A DNA stretch of 64,000 nt from Bromus sterilis (lineage: Eukaryota; Streptophyta; Magnoliopsida; Poales; Poaceae): the NCBI GenBank assembly GCA_950022295.1, contig OX465596.1, positions 1,736,001-1,800,000 of the forward strand, read 5' to 3'. Numbering within the stretch: the first letter of the stretch is position 1; the number at the start of each line of letters is the position of its first letter. This document shows, one piece after another, positions 12,233 to 24,605 of this stretch. The notes under the pieces were generated by a model that made no database searches, had not been told where the DNA came from, and worked only from the letters and a program-made list of their open reading frames with translations. The position numbers and the translations under genes are program-made.

Positions 12233-14778
12233 GCCGGAACAGCGAGGCGAGGTGGAGGGGGGGAGAGAAAAAAGCTCGAGATGTTGCTGTGGAAGGCAGG
12301 CTGCCGTGGTGGCCAGTCCACGTACAACCAAGCGAAAAAATGACCACCACACTGTACCTGGTCCCACGTGTCATTGACCCAAACGACCTAGTGTTATTGC
12401 TGACTTTAGTTAGCCCCATGTGTCATTGGCATAAAAGCCACATCATCTCTTCATAAGCTAAAGTGATTCCATCATTGTTGTTAGCTTACTAAACTTGTTA
12501 GTTATATCATGTACGTGCATCCTCAGACTTTGCGGCACAGTGCGCCTTCTCTCGGTGGGCGTGTCGTCCCTTGATCTCGGATGTGTCGCCGTAGCTGCCA
12601 CATCCCACACATTCGTGGCTTTACGCATTGCTACCGTTGACCTTGTACTCTGAACCCGGCGACATCACAGGGACAATGATCCATCATTCAAGAGTCACGG
12701 TGCTTCTCTCAGCGTCACATCGGTGCCTTTACTTGCGTGCCTACTACGTTTGTGGGGTGCATAGGTGTTAGGAACTCATGTTGGATATGACACCACCATT
12801 GGATGTCATCCAGAGTGGCAGAGAAGGGGCCCTGCTTGTGGATCCGCGACGGGGTGACTCCGGTGGCAAAGCTCGAATATTCTCCAAGGAAGGCAGACCG
12901 GGCGACGAGTCGCGCAGCTCTCGCCTTCTTCGTTCGAGAAGGCGTCCAGCTTCCAAGTGATAAATCTAGACGACTAGACTCAGATCCGCTGCTAGACAAG
13001 CCTATGATGATCGAAAATGACCAAAGAGGATGAAGGGCGTGAAAGGATGAACCAAAAATGGAATGAAGTGTTGGAGATTTCGATCTGAAATGGAAATAGG
13101 AAAAATGATTTTGTGAGATGGGAATGGCCGATTCGACGTGGTGGTATCGGCCGCGCTCTTGCAACTCCAAATCCACCCAACATATGAAGTGGATATGGGG
13201 ATGCCGGATACCTCCAACATTAGGTTAGGTATAAGAATCTAGTTGGGGGGTCCACTATGAGGCATGGGTGTACAGATGTACACCTGATTTTTTGTGCAAA
13301 AAATATTAGTAGTATATAGGTATATGTATTTATGATAGAAGTACCACTTTATATGCCTAATAAATTAAGTTCAAGATCACTCCACTAGCCCGATCATATA
13401 TAAGTGCGCTAACAGACACGAAAAAGAGGCACGGACGTACCAGAGTTCGTTTGTCTTCCCTCCGCCCTTCTTCCTCCTTGCTGATCAAAGCCATGGGTGA
13501 GATGGTCATCGGCTAATTTGGTGGCACACCATCGTGCTTCTCCATTCGGCACGAAGCACGCATGCCTCACCTCCTCTCTTGACATGCGCGTGTGTAGCTT
13601 GGTTAAGCTTACACATCTTTTGTTAGAATAATTCACAACACACATCAATCTATCAAGGTTTGGCAATAATATGATGCACGGCACCAAGATTTGTTAACGA
13701 GGTTTGATCATCGGTTAATTTTCGAAGCCTAACTATAAGCACTCATTTCCATAATATCACGATAATACCACAGACCGGCCATCCGAACGTCGGCACAATG
13801 TGCCTTCCTTACTAGTATCTGCCATTTTGTAGTTATATTGCCATGAATCAATTTACTTCGCTATTTGGGTGGATTTTGTTTGAACACCCAATATCGAATT
13901 CCTGGATTAGTTGGATGATGTTTTTTTCCTATCAGGACATATATAAATGGAAGGAAAAGTGGGGTTCGATTGAAGATGCTTAGTCCATACTTAACCATAT
14001 GTTTACATGCTACAGTCAAGTGAAGGGACCAAACCATGAGTGATGCAAATCTTATTGATCAATAGTACTACTTCCTTCAACCAAAAATAACTTTCTCAAT
14101 TCTATACTAACTTAGTACTATAAAGTTGTACTATAGCAGAAACAGTTATTTTGCGTCCCTTTCTCCCATAATGTAAGAAAATTTGCAAGATAGTTTAGTT
14201 TGCAAAACGTCTTACATTACGGGAGGGAGCAAAATCAAACTGGTAGTATAATCTAAGTGCCCTCTCTAATCTAAGTGCCCTCAGGGCAAGTTAACAAAAA
14301 TGAATCAAGATCTTCACAAGAATGTAAAATAAATGATAATTACCCCTCCGTTCGTAGGGAGTAATACACAAAAGATGAATCCAGACAAACACACGTAGAG
14401 GACTAGGTACAGAGAACAGAGGAGAGGAGTAACTACATACCAAACGGCTCAACAACGCATAGTATACTGCTATGCTATGCTGCAACTGCAACGCATCTTA
14501 AGAACAAAATAAAGGAGAGAATTAACAGCTGACTCTCCAGCCGAATGAGGTGAAAATTCGAAGCTCAAAAGGCGACGACTAACTACACTGGGATAACATG
14601 GTGAACGAGTGTTTATACTTCTTAAGCATATTCCAAAAGCTGAATCTAAATCACAATCCATAAAACAAAAAATACAACAGGCCTAATCATCACCTAGAGC
14701 CGCAAGAGATAACAGAATAGTAGTCACAGTAGAGTAGCACATGGAGAGTGAGGACCCATCACAGCAACGGCCCTGTCA
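12233..14778. other. Intergenic region between FBN6 and the CCCH/KH gene
   Basis: The first 200 bases are the FBN6 promoter side. At 12715-13220 a mid-GC block has open frames on both strands, but none shows a known domain; it may be a transposon remnant. From 13260 the sequence is AT-rich, with MITE fragments at 14070-14229 and a short direct repeat (aatctaagtgccctc) near 14251-14283. No gene is called. Confidence 0.45.
14070..14229. mobile_element. Two adjacent degenerate Stowaway-like MITEs
   Basis: The right part, about 14155-14229, is a palindrome: cccataatgtaagaaaa pairs with the cgtcttacattacgggaggg arm, ending in the Stowaway-type gggaggga. The left part, about 14070-14154, begins tacttccttcaacc and has weaker internal pairing around cttagtactataaagttgta. 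Both look non-autonomous and old. Confidence 0.6.
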
Positions 14779-17427
14779 TCAGGCAGTGGCACCCTTGCGC
14801 TGCTCTGTTTCGCCGTGGGCAAAGTGACAGCGCTCGCCGAACGTGCAGGTGCCCTTGAGGAAGTTCTCACATATCTTGGTCTTGTAGTTGCTCCTGCCGC
14901 CGGGGCCGCCAGCACCGCCTCGGCCTGCGGGGGCCGCTGCCCCGGCAGTGTTCTTTGATGGTGTGCTGGCACTGATGGAGGCCACAAGCTCGCGCACCAT
15001 GTCGTTGGCTTGCTTTATCTGGTCGAAGCTGCCTTCAAGCTCGATGTTCTTCAGGTTCGAGTCTGTTTCGTGGTCGCGTATCGACAGCTTGACCCCTGTG
15101 ACCCGGCAGATCTGCTTTGTGTTGACTCCTCCCTTCCCGATTATGCCTCCGGCAAGGGCGGCATCGACGCTGACCTTGGCAGTAGAAGAGGCGCCAAAGC
15201 TTCCGGCTGGAGGGCCCATCGAAACTGGTGGAGGCGCTTCATGCCGACCTCCATACCGACCACCCATTGGAGGAGCATAGGGACTTTCATGGGACATCTG
15301 GGATGATGCTGGCCTGCCAAGCTCCCTCTCGCCGTGGGCGAAATGGCACTTGTCACCAAACTTGCAGCCTTCTGCAGTGTTGTACTTGGTACACATGCGT
15401 GTTTTGACACCAGAAGCAGCATGATCCGCAGGAGCTCTTGAAGGTGCAGACACTAGGCTGTGCGATTTTGATACTGCCTGGTATCCACCAGGGACAAAGT
15501 GCATGAAGTGACAGCCCTCACCAAAGGGGCACCCAACAGTGCTGCATCATTTAAAACAATACAGATTATTATTACTGATCTTGCAATTACAAATATAGTA
15601 AGCGTGGTAACTGAATGACAAATGAGAACTTAACAAACTTAGAAACTTGCTATGGAGACAGAAGATTTTTCATGACAAGATAATAGTGCTATCCAATGCA
15701 GAAGATCACATGTTGTTGACGTAATCAGTGCAAATGGGCCCAAATTGACGTAATAATAGAAACATATAATTGTAAAGTTGCAGGAAATCCTGTCTAACAA
15801 TTTTCAGTACATGGGAATTCAAGCAAATGCAAGAATCAACCAAGATCCACAGAGAACACAATACTGCATATAGCATATGTATATCTGTATGTATGTGCTT
15901 AAATGGATGCTTTCATTACTCAGCATTATAATTGCAGACTCAATTACCAAGTACTCCAATAGGGAATTGTAAAGTTGCAGGAAATCCTGTCTAACAATTT
16001 TCAGTACATGGGAATTCAAGCAAATGCAAGAATCAACCAAGATCCAAAGAAAACACAATACTGCATATAACATACGTATATCTGTATGTATGTGCTTAAA
16101 TGGATGCTTTCATTACTCAGCATTATAATTGCAGACTGAATTACCAAGTACTCCAATAGAGAAGGAGAAATCCATATCTAGAGAACAAAAAAATACAGCA
16201 ACAAATGTGGATTGAGGTACTGTTATTATCTTGTTTATGAAAGAAAAATAGTGAATTGTGTCTGTCTACTTTGATCAATTTGGCAACATTATTGTGCATG
16301 AATTACAATTTGCAATAGTTCATACAATCAAAAATAAAAATAAAAATAGCAGGGGCGAATTAAGTCTTAAGTGTAATAGACAGTAGAAAAAAATTAGAAG
16401 GTACCGTTGTGATGTTGTTTAGGATAGGTTAAGATTTGAACCTGAAAAACTTGGTGCAAGGCTTGGATTTGCTTGATAGACCAGTTTGTTGTGACTCCGA
16501 TTCTGTTGCATGAAATTAATTACATTTTCCCACTTGTTAGAAGTTGCATTGTTGATCTTGTAATTCAAGTAAACATAATATACAATTTGTGTCCAATAAA
16601 TGTGATGAATGAATATAATTTTAGGTACGCTGAAAGATGATATTCAACTGTGCTTGTCCTGCAGAAGATAGTCATGGTTACGCTGCAACACACACTGCAT
16701 ATTGTTGAAAGTTGAAACACGATAACTAGAAGTAGATGATATCATTCATGAATGATTAACATGTGTTGACATGTTTCTTTGCTTGCAGTGGAGTGGCTTC
16801 GAATTCCATTTTTGATCAAAAGCAGGTTGTTGCTTTGCTTTTCAAAAAAGATTGTTTCCTATCACCCGTGGCCTTTCACGCGTATTCTTTGCTTGTTTCC
16901 AAAGAAACCTCATCTAGAACACCTTTTTAGTACTTGCTGCTCTTTAGATGGGTTGTTTCAGACCTGTGTTGACATGCTGTTTTTTTCTGTACTGGATATG
17001 CATTCCGTTACGATACCTGCCATCATGAATGACGTCGTGAGGCAATATGCAGCAGGTGGGTCTTAATTCCACACCATTGCATAGAACTGTACGTGTGCGA
17101 GGAGGGCAGGCACCCCATGGATTTGCCATAATTATCAACCTACTACTAGAGGGATTTGCCGGCACATGAATACTGTCGAGCACGATGCAGGCGAATCTTA
17201 TCTCATTCAGGGGCTAACGTCGCGACACCCTCGCCCGCTCGACGCTCGCAGAACAAACCCTAGAGGCTGCAGATCCAGCGGCGCGGACGAGACGAGAGCC
17301 AACGACGATACGGAGAAAGCGTGAAAATAGATGGGGGAAGCGGGGCGTTACCTCTGGAACGCTTGCCGCCTGCGGAGGCGCCGTTGGCGGACTCCGGCCT
17401 GGATCTCTTGCTGGCGGCGGCGTCCAT
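14779..17427 (-). CDS. CCCH zinc-finger protein with KH domain, 299 aa
   Basis: Three exons on the minus strand: 17352-17427, 16442-16502 and 14779-15541 (900 nt with stop, phases 1 and 2). The product has three CCCH fingers: C41-x8-C50-x5-C56-x3-H60, C96-x8-C105-x5-C111-x3-H115, and a C-x7-C-x5-C-x3-H finger near the C terminus (CENFLKGTCTFGERCHFAH). Between fingers 2 and 3 is a KH domain of about residues 167-235, with the RNA-contacting GKGG loop at 181-184. The N terminus is basic (KRSRPES, GGKRSR), a likely nuclear signal. This architecture matches the plant KH/CCCH pair At3g12130 and At5g06770, which are predicted RNA-binding regulators. Finger 1 is split by intron 2. The start is supported by a taggg/aaaccctag-type leader just upstream (17448-17458). 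Intron 2 carries a 197-bp tandem duplication. Confidence 0.93.
15768..16161. repeat. 197-bp tandem duplication in intron 2 of the CCCH/KH gene
   Basis: Positions 15768-15964 and 15965-16161 match nearly base for base, with only a few substitutions seen (for example ccacagagaac versus ccaaagaaaac). This is a recent local duplication in non-coding intron sequence. It does not touch a splice site. Confidence 0.92.
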
Positions 17428-17689
17428 GGCCTCGTCGAGGTGGAAGGAAACCCTAGATAGATAGCGGCGGCTTGGCGGAGGCGGAAGAGGAAGAGGCCAA
17501 GTCCCAAATCGCTCGCTTGGCTCGCTCCCTCCACGAGTTAACAACAACGGCGAGGGGTGGCTCTCTTCTCTTGTGCCGTTGGGCTTATAAGCCAGGGCTT
17601 TGGGCTTTAGGCCTTGGGCCTCTCACTCTCCGACGGGGGAATTCGCATTCCAGCCCAGTTATCTGTAAACTTGCCAAAAAAAATAAAAC

Positions 17690-18430
17690 GATGTTTTTTT
17701 TGAACAATATAAAACTTGCTGCATTAAATCAGGGGGTGGTACATTTTACAAAGAAGCCCTTCAATAAAAGCTGAATACAAACTAGGGGCTTGGAAATAAC
17801 ACAGAGGACCCTAAACAGCAATATGAAAAAGCAATCAAGCCCTCCACCACCGTCGATGCGTCGGAGCTTCCTGTTCCGGCCAGCTTGTACATCACCGAGG
17901 AGCAAGCCACTTGGGATGTATTCGCCGAAGAACGCCGTGATCCAGGAGCTAGGTGGCCTCCTCCTTGGCACTATGGCCTGGAAGTTTAACTGGTGGCGCT
18001 GGCTCGCTGTCGTCTGCGTCCACGCTAGGAAATGCCGCCCTACGACAAGAGAATTCGACAGTCGGCCGACAAACGCCGACGAGAAGACCGCCGAGATGAA
18101 GCTCAAGATAGCAGCAACGAGACCCCGATAAGAGGATCAGTGGCAAATCGAGGTCAACCACTCTCCATCGGCACCACCACGGAGCCAGAGAAGAAAGGAA
18201 ACCAAGCTTCGCCGTAGATCCACCTCACCGGAAACAACAAGCTTATTAGCAGAGCTCCTGGGGCGCACCTCCTTCGCCGCCGACCGCCGAAAAGAGGAAG
18301 AAGAAACCCAGATCCAGTGGCCGCTTGAAAGCCACGGGGAAAAGCTTGAGGAAGAAGCCCTACATCTACTACTACTAACTATAGGCATGCACATCCGCGC
18401 CCCTAATCCACTCCAACCGGCGACGCCGGC
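17690..18430 (-). mobile_element. Possible retrotransposon 3' end or gene fragment, antisense
   Basis: Read on the minus strand, a GC-rich block (18430 down to about 17800) passes into an AT-rich tail that ends in A runs near 17690-17700. This resembles the 3' end of a non-LTR element or retrocopy inserted on this strand. No reverse transcriptase motif was found, and the exact ends and target duplication were not identified. Confidence 0.35.
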
Positions 18431-19228
18431 GGAGGAAGCAGGGGGGAAGAGTCTGCAGTCAAACTTCCGGCGATGAGGCAGTCAAGGGAGGGGGAGAGGA
18501 GAGCGGTGGGATGACAAAAGGATGTTGTTGGAAATGTTCTTACTCCCCTTCATTTTCTTCTTTCTCGTCTCATCCTCCCTCCTTTGCTTCAAGTCATGGT
18601 ATTAGTGTGATTTGTCGGTGGTGGCGGAGCTAAGGGAAGAATATGTGTCTCAGCTCCTATCTTATATGTTTCGGTAAAACATCATCCAATTTAATTTAAT
18701 TCGTTTGGTGTGTTGCTCTGTGATGCTAAGTTTTCTTCTGGTAATTTTCTTAACATGTTTCATCTTATTGACAATCAGAGGGTATATTTTTCAACTAGTG
18801 GAAATGCAAGTATGTTTAAGAGAAACAATATCTTTACTCTCAATTGGTTACTACCTTGACGAGTGAATGCCAACATTCAAACGGAGCGTGAATGATATTA
18901 TACCTCTTTTTTTTAGACAATGTAACTGTTGTTAACGTAAGCTTGCACTAGTTTAGTATAAAATAAACGACATTTATTATGAATCAAAATGAATGCTAAT
19001 TTGAAGTAGAAGTTTGGTTGTTGTGGACATAGCCAGTTTTGTGACAATGACAGAGGAGCTTGGATCGATCGTTGTTTCATGCTAGGACATGAAAAAAAAA
19101 TCTTTCGGCCGTGTGTATACCACTGCTGATATTATTTGTTGACCTTCTCAAGATTAATGCCACTCCAACTTTTACATACACGAATAATCCACAAAATTAA
19201 CACTAGACGCACGAATAAACACATGACA
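18431..19228. other. AT-rich intergenic sequence, nothing recognised
   Basis: After a short GC-rich start the region is AT-rich with no repeat or coding signature that I could identify. Confidence 0.4.
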
Positions 19229-19700
19229 CACTTTTTTTTTGAGAGTACGCAAATAGCGTACCTTAGTTTTATAGAAGGAGAGAAATACAGCATACAACAA
19301 CCACAAACACTCGCTGCGAACAACGAGTGTAGCAACACACCACAAACTGCTCGTCCGAGATGAGCCACACACGACTACACAACTACAACACAAAAGAGCA
19401 AGCCCAAAACCGAAAAACTTGCCGCGTCGCGACCGACACCGGTCATCTCCGAAGAACAGCAACTCCAGCTTCCTTGGAAACACCGGCGACGACCGCACAT
19501 AGCGCCGAAGAAGAACGATCAGAGCAGCGGCAAACACCGGAGGAGCGCAACAAAGGGCCTCTACCCTCCCAGCACAAAGCTCCCAACAGAGAAACACATG
19601 AATATAACCCCCAGCGAAAACGACTCCAATTTCGAGGCCAGGAACAGCCGCATACCATGAATCACTCCACTCTCACTGCTCCATCAAACTCGTAGATCCA
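19229..19700 (-). mobile_element. Possible truncated non-LTR element, minus orientation
   Basis: On the minus strand a GC-rich body runs towards ...cttctataaaactaaggtacg... and ends in an A run (plus-strand T run at 19230-19239). A GC-rich body followed by a poly-A end suggests a 5'-truncated LINE or SINE-like insertion. The ORF at 19172-19597 lacks known domains. No target duplication was confirmed. Confidence 0.35.
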
Positions 19701-19800
19701 TTACTTGTCCTGATGTTGAGAGTCCGCCCGGCGCAAATAATGGATGAATTAATCTCCAACTCCATGCATGCATGCATGGATTTGGCGTGGCTCATTTCAT

Positions 19801-20445
19801 TCATTCATATGCTGCTGCTGCAGCAGTCGTGGTGATGGCGATGGCAATCATCTCCTGGTGCCTCCGGTACGACTCCTGCTTCTCCAGCAAGAACCTTGCG
19901 TGGAACCTCGCGATGAACTTCTCCGCCAGCCGGTCGATCTCGTTCACCGCCGACGCCGGACTACCCTCCTCGCCCACCACCTCCTCCTCCTCCTCCTCCA
20001 GCCAACAAAGGTACCCACACTCGGACGTGTCGTCGCACACCTCCACCATCTCCGGCGCCGGCGCCGGCGCCGCAGGAACCACAGCGTTCCACGCGGCCGA
20101 GTAGTCGTAGTCGTAGTCGTAGTAGGACGAATAGCAGCAGGGCGCGCGGGTGGCAGGGTCCAGCCGATCCCTCGCTCGAGCCAAGCGCATCTTCACCAAG
20201 AAGCCGGCGATCTTGTTCTTCTTGCTCTTGGTCGTCGAGCGGCCGTAGTGGCTGTAGCCGACGACGCCGGCTGTGGCGGCCGCCGTCGTCCTCTTGTTGT
20301 TGGTGCGCATGAGGTCGAGGAGCAAGGCCTTGAACTTGGCGACGGCGCGGAAGACGTGGCCTACCTGCGGGTAGATGTGGGAGTGGAGGATGGAGTCGAT
20401 CTTGGGTGAGATGGAGCTCGGGAGAAGGTGGAACTCTGGAGCCAT
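19801..20445 (-). CDS. DUF761 family protein, 214 aa, intronless
   Basis: The C-terminal part, residues 169-197, begins EIDRLAEKFIARFHARF. It matches the short charged helix that defines the plant DUF761 family (related to cotton fibre-expressed proteins). Upstream lie an N-terminal conserved-looking SSISPKIDSILHSHIYPQVGH, an ordered middle GFLVKMRLARARDRLDP, a tyrosine/aspartate run (YYDYDYDY, 108-115) and an acidic run of glutamates (150-155). The function of the family is poorly known; some members affect growth and wax or defence traits. The ATG at 20445 was preferred over the longer in-frame ATG at 20523 because the minus-strand TATA box at 20505-20512 lies between them. It is a single exon, as is usual for the family. 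Confidence 0.88.
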   Translation of the reverse strand: MAPEFHLLPSSISPKIDSILHSHIYPQVGHVFRAVAKFKALLLDLMRTNNKRTTAAATAGVVGYSHYGRSTTKSKKNKIAGFLVKMRLARARDRLDPATRAPCCYSSYYDYDYDYSAAWNAVVPAAPAPAPEMVEVCDDTSECGYLCWLEEEEEEVVGEEGSPASAVNEIDRLAEKFIARFHARFLLEKQESYRRHQEMIAIAITTTAAAAAYE

Positions 20446-20504
20446 GGTGATTGTACGAGGTAGGTGGTGAGCTCGATCGCCTGCGCGACTAGTAGCTCCC
20501 ATGG

Positions 20505-20512
20505 CTTTATAG
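20505..20512 (-). promoter_or_regulatory. TATA box of the DUF761 gene
   Basis: CTATAAAG on the minus strand lies 60 bases before the chosen start codon. This implies a short 5' untranslated region of about 30 bases and excludes the upstream in-frame ATG at 20523. Confidence 0.65.
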
Positions 20513-21296
20513 GAGTATAACACTAGCTAGGTCACTCATGCGTGTGGCGAGAGAGACGCGTCAAGCGGGCCTTGGCTCGTGTCTGTCAGTTAGCCCAATG
20601 CTAGGCTGGATTACTCAATCTGACTGCCATCGTCCCTCAACTGCCAATACACCGTAGTACGTTAATTTCTTCACGTTTCCATTTCCCTAAAATTGTGAAT
20701 AACCGTAATACATAGTACTTCTAATTAACCACGCGCTTCTCTTGGGGTGGGGTTAGGCAGCAATGATGCGGATCCCATCCACGTTGAGGCGAGTGAGGTT
20801 CGCAATATGAAATTCTAACATACTTTCTTTACACTTTTATAAAAATAAGCTAAAATGATACGAATTTATACAAAACTTGCCCTCTCACATATAATTTGTC
20901 GTGTGTTGTACTTGTACCCCTCAAATGGTCATATCTCCTCTTTTCGCATCGCGACATCAGCCATCGGGCATGTTCGTGTTGTCGCCACGAAGAGCCACCG
21001 CCAAGGGAGAGGAGGTGCATATTGCTCGTGCCTCCCCCCCAAGCAGGCATGCAGGTAGGAGTGTGTCGTCGTCTGCATGTGAGAATGAGGAGGAGGCACT
21101 CGCTCCTCGTCACAAGGTCAAAGCTCTTCCCCCTTGATCGGGCCGCATAGAAGAAGGTCACTAGGTATAGCTATGGCGACACCCGCAAAGAGGAAGTCAT
21201 CGCCACGCCAGGCCTCCAGCTCCAACCGACATGGAGGATTCCTTCTTAGAGGAAGAGTTCTTGCCATGGCTCTAGAGATGGTGATAATAGATCAGG

Positions 21297-21323
21297 ATTA
21301 TTATTATTATTATTATTATTATT
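21297..21323. repeat. (ATT)n microsatellite
   Basis: About nine uninterrupted copies of a trinucleotide. Confidence 0.95.
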
Positions 21324-22035
21324 TATACTGAAGAGGAAATTATAGTTTTCTATGAGGTTAGATAGATGGATTGGCGGTGTTAGGGATCGGTTGGGGCTAT
21401 GGCACTAGAGAACCCCTCCCACCTCTGGTGTGGGTTCTCAGCTCGTGTCGACCTGTGATCTAGAAGATGTATATAACGAGAAATGTTAGTGTGCATCTTA
21501 ATTTGGTAGAGATTAGGTGTAATACTTAAAAAATTAGTAAAATCCGCATGTACATATCCATACGCAGGATGCAAATTACATCCGCATGCATGCACAGACG
21601 CGATGGACAAAAACCTCCAAGTGCAGCAGAGTGATGTGTACGTGGACGTCACTTAGGGTGGGTGGGTGCATGTAGTATTGCTAGCTGGACAAGTGAAGTG
21701 CAGGACAGCTGGAGGGTCCTTCCTTCATTCCGTTTTAAGAGGTACAAAATGAACACGTTCTTGCACGGAACCTTGCGTGACCTGTTAACCTTGCTTGTCA
21801 GTTCGAGCTAGTATCCCATCCCATCCCATCCGAGCTGGCTCTTCTTTTTCTTGTTGTGTTGTTGATATTTTTGTTGTTGTTGTTGGGACCGGCCGGAGAA
21901 AGAAAGCGCTTCACACGTACGTTACTATATTATGAGACGGAGAAAGTATCATCATCGGCCATGTGTGTGCATTGCCTGCCTGCCTGCCATTGTTGCTCAC
22001 CTAGGTAGCTAGCTGGCTGGATGGATAACAACCAT

Positions 22036-22059
22036 GAGAGAGAGAGAGAGAGAGAGAGA
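22036..22059. repeat. (GA)n microsatellite
   Basis: About twelve uninterrupted GA dinucleotides. Confidence 0.95.
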
Positions 22060-24605
22060 TTGTGTGATGCATAGTACATGGATGCTGGTGTGGAAGAGGT
22101 GGTCATGCGTTCCGTGTGCACGATCGCCGGAATCTAGTTGTTGGGATACACGCTACATGCATGCATGCATATGTGAGCGATGGAACGAAGACGGGCAATG
22201 AATGAATGAATGATTTGCGTGCACCCAGACGGTTGTATGTATGTATGTAACTTGAGGTGATCAGAAGATCATCACAGTCGTCTATGACTGTACTGTGTTA
22301 AAAAGAAAAGAAAAAACATCACAGTCCCAGACATGACCATGCATGCATGCATGCGCACGTACTCTGTCTCCCTCCTATGTATCGTATCCTACCGAATCAT
22401 CCACGGTCAGTCACCATGATCATGGAATCATGCATGCATGCTGTCATCCTTGGTTGCTTCCACCCTTTTGCTGGCCCTACCCATACACATCATGTATGTG
22501 TATGTGTGCGGCACACGGACTAGCTAGTTACACATGGAACCCAAGTAAGGATTCCTCCTTTGAATCATGCATCCAAATGTGGACCAAAATGTAATCAACA
22601 CAAAACATAATAATATGCTAGCTAAATGTAAAATGAAACAATCTTTTCTTTGGGTCCAAAATATGTGTGGGTGCCATATCTACACATACATGCTTTACAC
22701 TTTGGTGGATCCCCATTTTTATTCTACCGAGCACGCACCGGCCGGCACATTGTGGGAATTCGTGTGTTATGCATACCCGTTTGCGCTCAAGGTTACAAAA
22801 TGAAGTTGACCGTTGTTATGCCGGAAATGGGACCTAATTCGCTACAAAATTAGGTGACGCTGAAAAATGCACAACGAATAACATGATACTAATACAATCA
22901 TGCTGAAATCAAGAAAGAACATGGATAATGAGGATGAGAAAGAAGGCTACCCTAGTGCTCAAGACACACACACACCATGTAAGATGCTTGTTTAGCACTT
23001 GATGAGGTTGTTTTCAATCATATAGCTTCAAGACGACAAACGATCTAGCTATGACCTATGTAAGCCCAAGCCCGTACATATTATGACCCAAGGCTACATC
23101 AACAACATGGATGGCTTATAGTCGGAGTGGGCAAAGTAGAAAATATTACCTTAGTCGGATTATCCATGAGTTGAATTTGTATCACGGTATACACACCCAC
23201 CCACATCAAGTGGTATACCATCGGCCAGTCTACCTTCACTCGTATTCTACGCCAGGTCAATGACCAAAAACATTAAACCAAGTGTTACAAGGGCACTACC
23301 ACACAATTCAAGACGGATGTTGCCACATACCTCCGCCAGTGTTAATAGCGTGCATTAGTATTCGTAGTGGGTTACCTATCAGTTGTAGCCAATCTTAATC
23401 ATTATAAACTAGCCGAAGGCATCTCGATGATAAGCAAACTCTACACTTAGAATGATTAAAAGCTGGCCTAATACCACCCTTGGCTTCCTTATTCATCGAA
23501 ATAGATTTTTGCCCTGCTTTATATATAAAGCAGCCTTTTGGCTGACTCTTGACGAATGCTTTAGTTGAATAAGTGTATGTTTGGATTATAGCCACATCGT
23601 ACCCTGCCAATATTTTGATGGTTGATTGATTCCAAGATTCTGTTTGGATCGGTGTCGATGATTCAGAACCACGCCATTTTTTCGATCAAGACGTTCAGCT
23701 TTTATGCACACACTAGGTAAGATCGTGGTGGCGAAAACCTGCGCCAATTTTTTGGTGAGTCTAATTTAACGGGGTTGATCGAGGCGTTATCCAAATCCAA
23801 ACAAGCCCCTTTATAGCTCTTTGAAGTTCCCCACACAAAAAAATAACTCTCTATGGACCCGTGCCTTGAGGCACAAAGGTACCCTTTATGGAGGTCACGT
23901 CCGCACGCTCTAGATGCGTCAAGTGTCGCGTTTTGACGTTTCCTTTTAGTCCCTTGATGATCGATACGTGACACGTTCTGAACGCATAGCGCGCAGGCAC
24001 AGGCGTAGCCACGGTGGGCTTCCCGCGAGTGCCTGAACCCACACTCCCCTTGTCGCTCCTTTCTCTCTTTGAACTATGTATTTCCGTTATAATAAGAGTA
24101 ATGGAAAGGGGCATGGCCCGGTTAAAAAAAACTCTCTACGGACCCGGGCCTCGAGGCATAGAGATTGATTGAAAATGAGCCCGCCCATGTGAATGAACGA
24201 AATTGTTAGTGTCGGCCCAGTCCAGTCCACGTACGGTGGGTGGGTCTCTTCTTCTTCTTCTCTCATCTTCTTTCTTTCTCCTCCTCCGGCGAGGTGAGGT
24301 GGGTCCCACGCACGCAGAAAACGCCCACTCAACAACCTCCACATCCAATCCAATCCAATCCAAAACCGCGGGGCACTCCCGTCATTCCGCACCGCCCTTT
24401 CCTTTCCTTCTCACACGCGCCCCGTTCCCATGTATATCACTGACGCGTGGGTCCTCTACAACCATGGCCCCAGTCAGCAGCGACCGCGTGGCCGACTGGG
24501 CTGTGCGTCCTTTTCCCCCACGCTCACCGCTCCCGACGAAACCCTATACTACTACTACTAAACAAACAAATAGATTTATTTACAAGATTAGGGAGGGAGG
24601 AGAGA

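Larger units (their letters stand above)
20530..24605. other. Intergenic region with simple repeats, no gene
   Basis: This 4 kb stretch holds an (ATT)n at 21297-21323, a (GA)n at 22036-22059, many catgcatgcatg runs (about 22150, 22340 and 22430) and a tetranucleotide gaat run near 22198-22212. Two related direct repeats reading aactctct-ggacccg--cc-gaggca lie near 23846-23875 and 24130-24160 and may flank an old insertion. The segment at 24240-24450 is GC-rich, but its ORFs lack known domains. No gene is called. Confidence 0.5.

Noticed and set aside
11988..12419. 143- and 130-codon minus ORFs at the FBN6 5' end as longer starts or separate genes
   Set aside because: One is the FBN6 frame extended upstream past the likely start; the other is an alternative frame of the same exon. 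The spliced FBN6 model explains the locus.
12715..13176. 153-codon minus ORF as a gene
   Set aside because: No recognised domain, overlapping open frames on the plus strand and repeat-like surroundings; left unassigned.
20446..20523. N-terminal extension of the DUF761 protein from the ATG at 20523
   Set aside because: The TATA box at 20505-20512 would place that ATG upstream of transcription, and the extra residues are not family-like.
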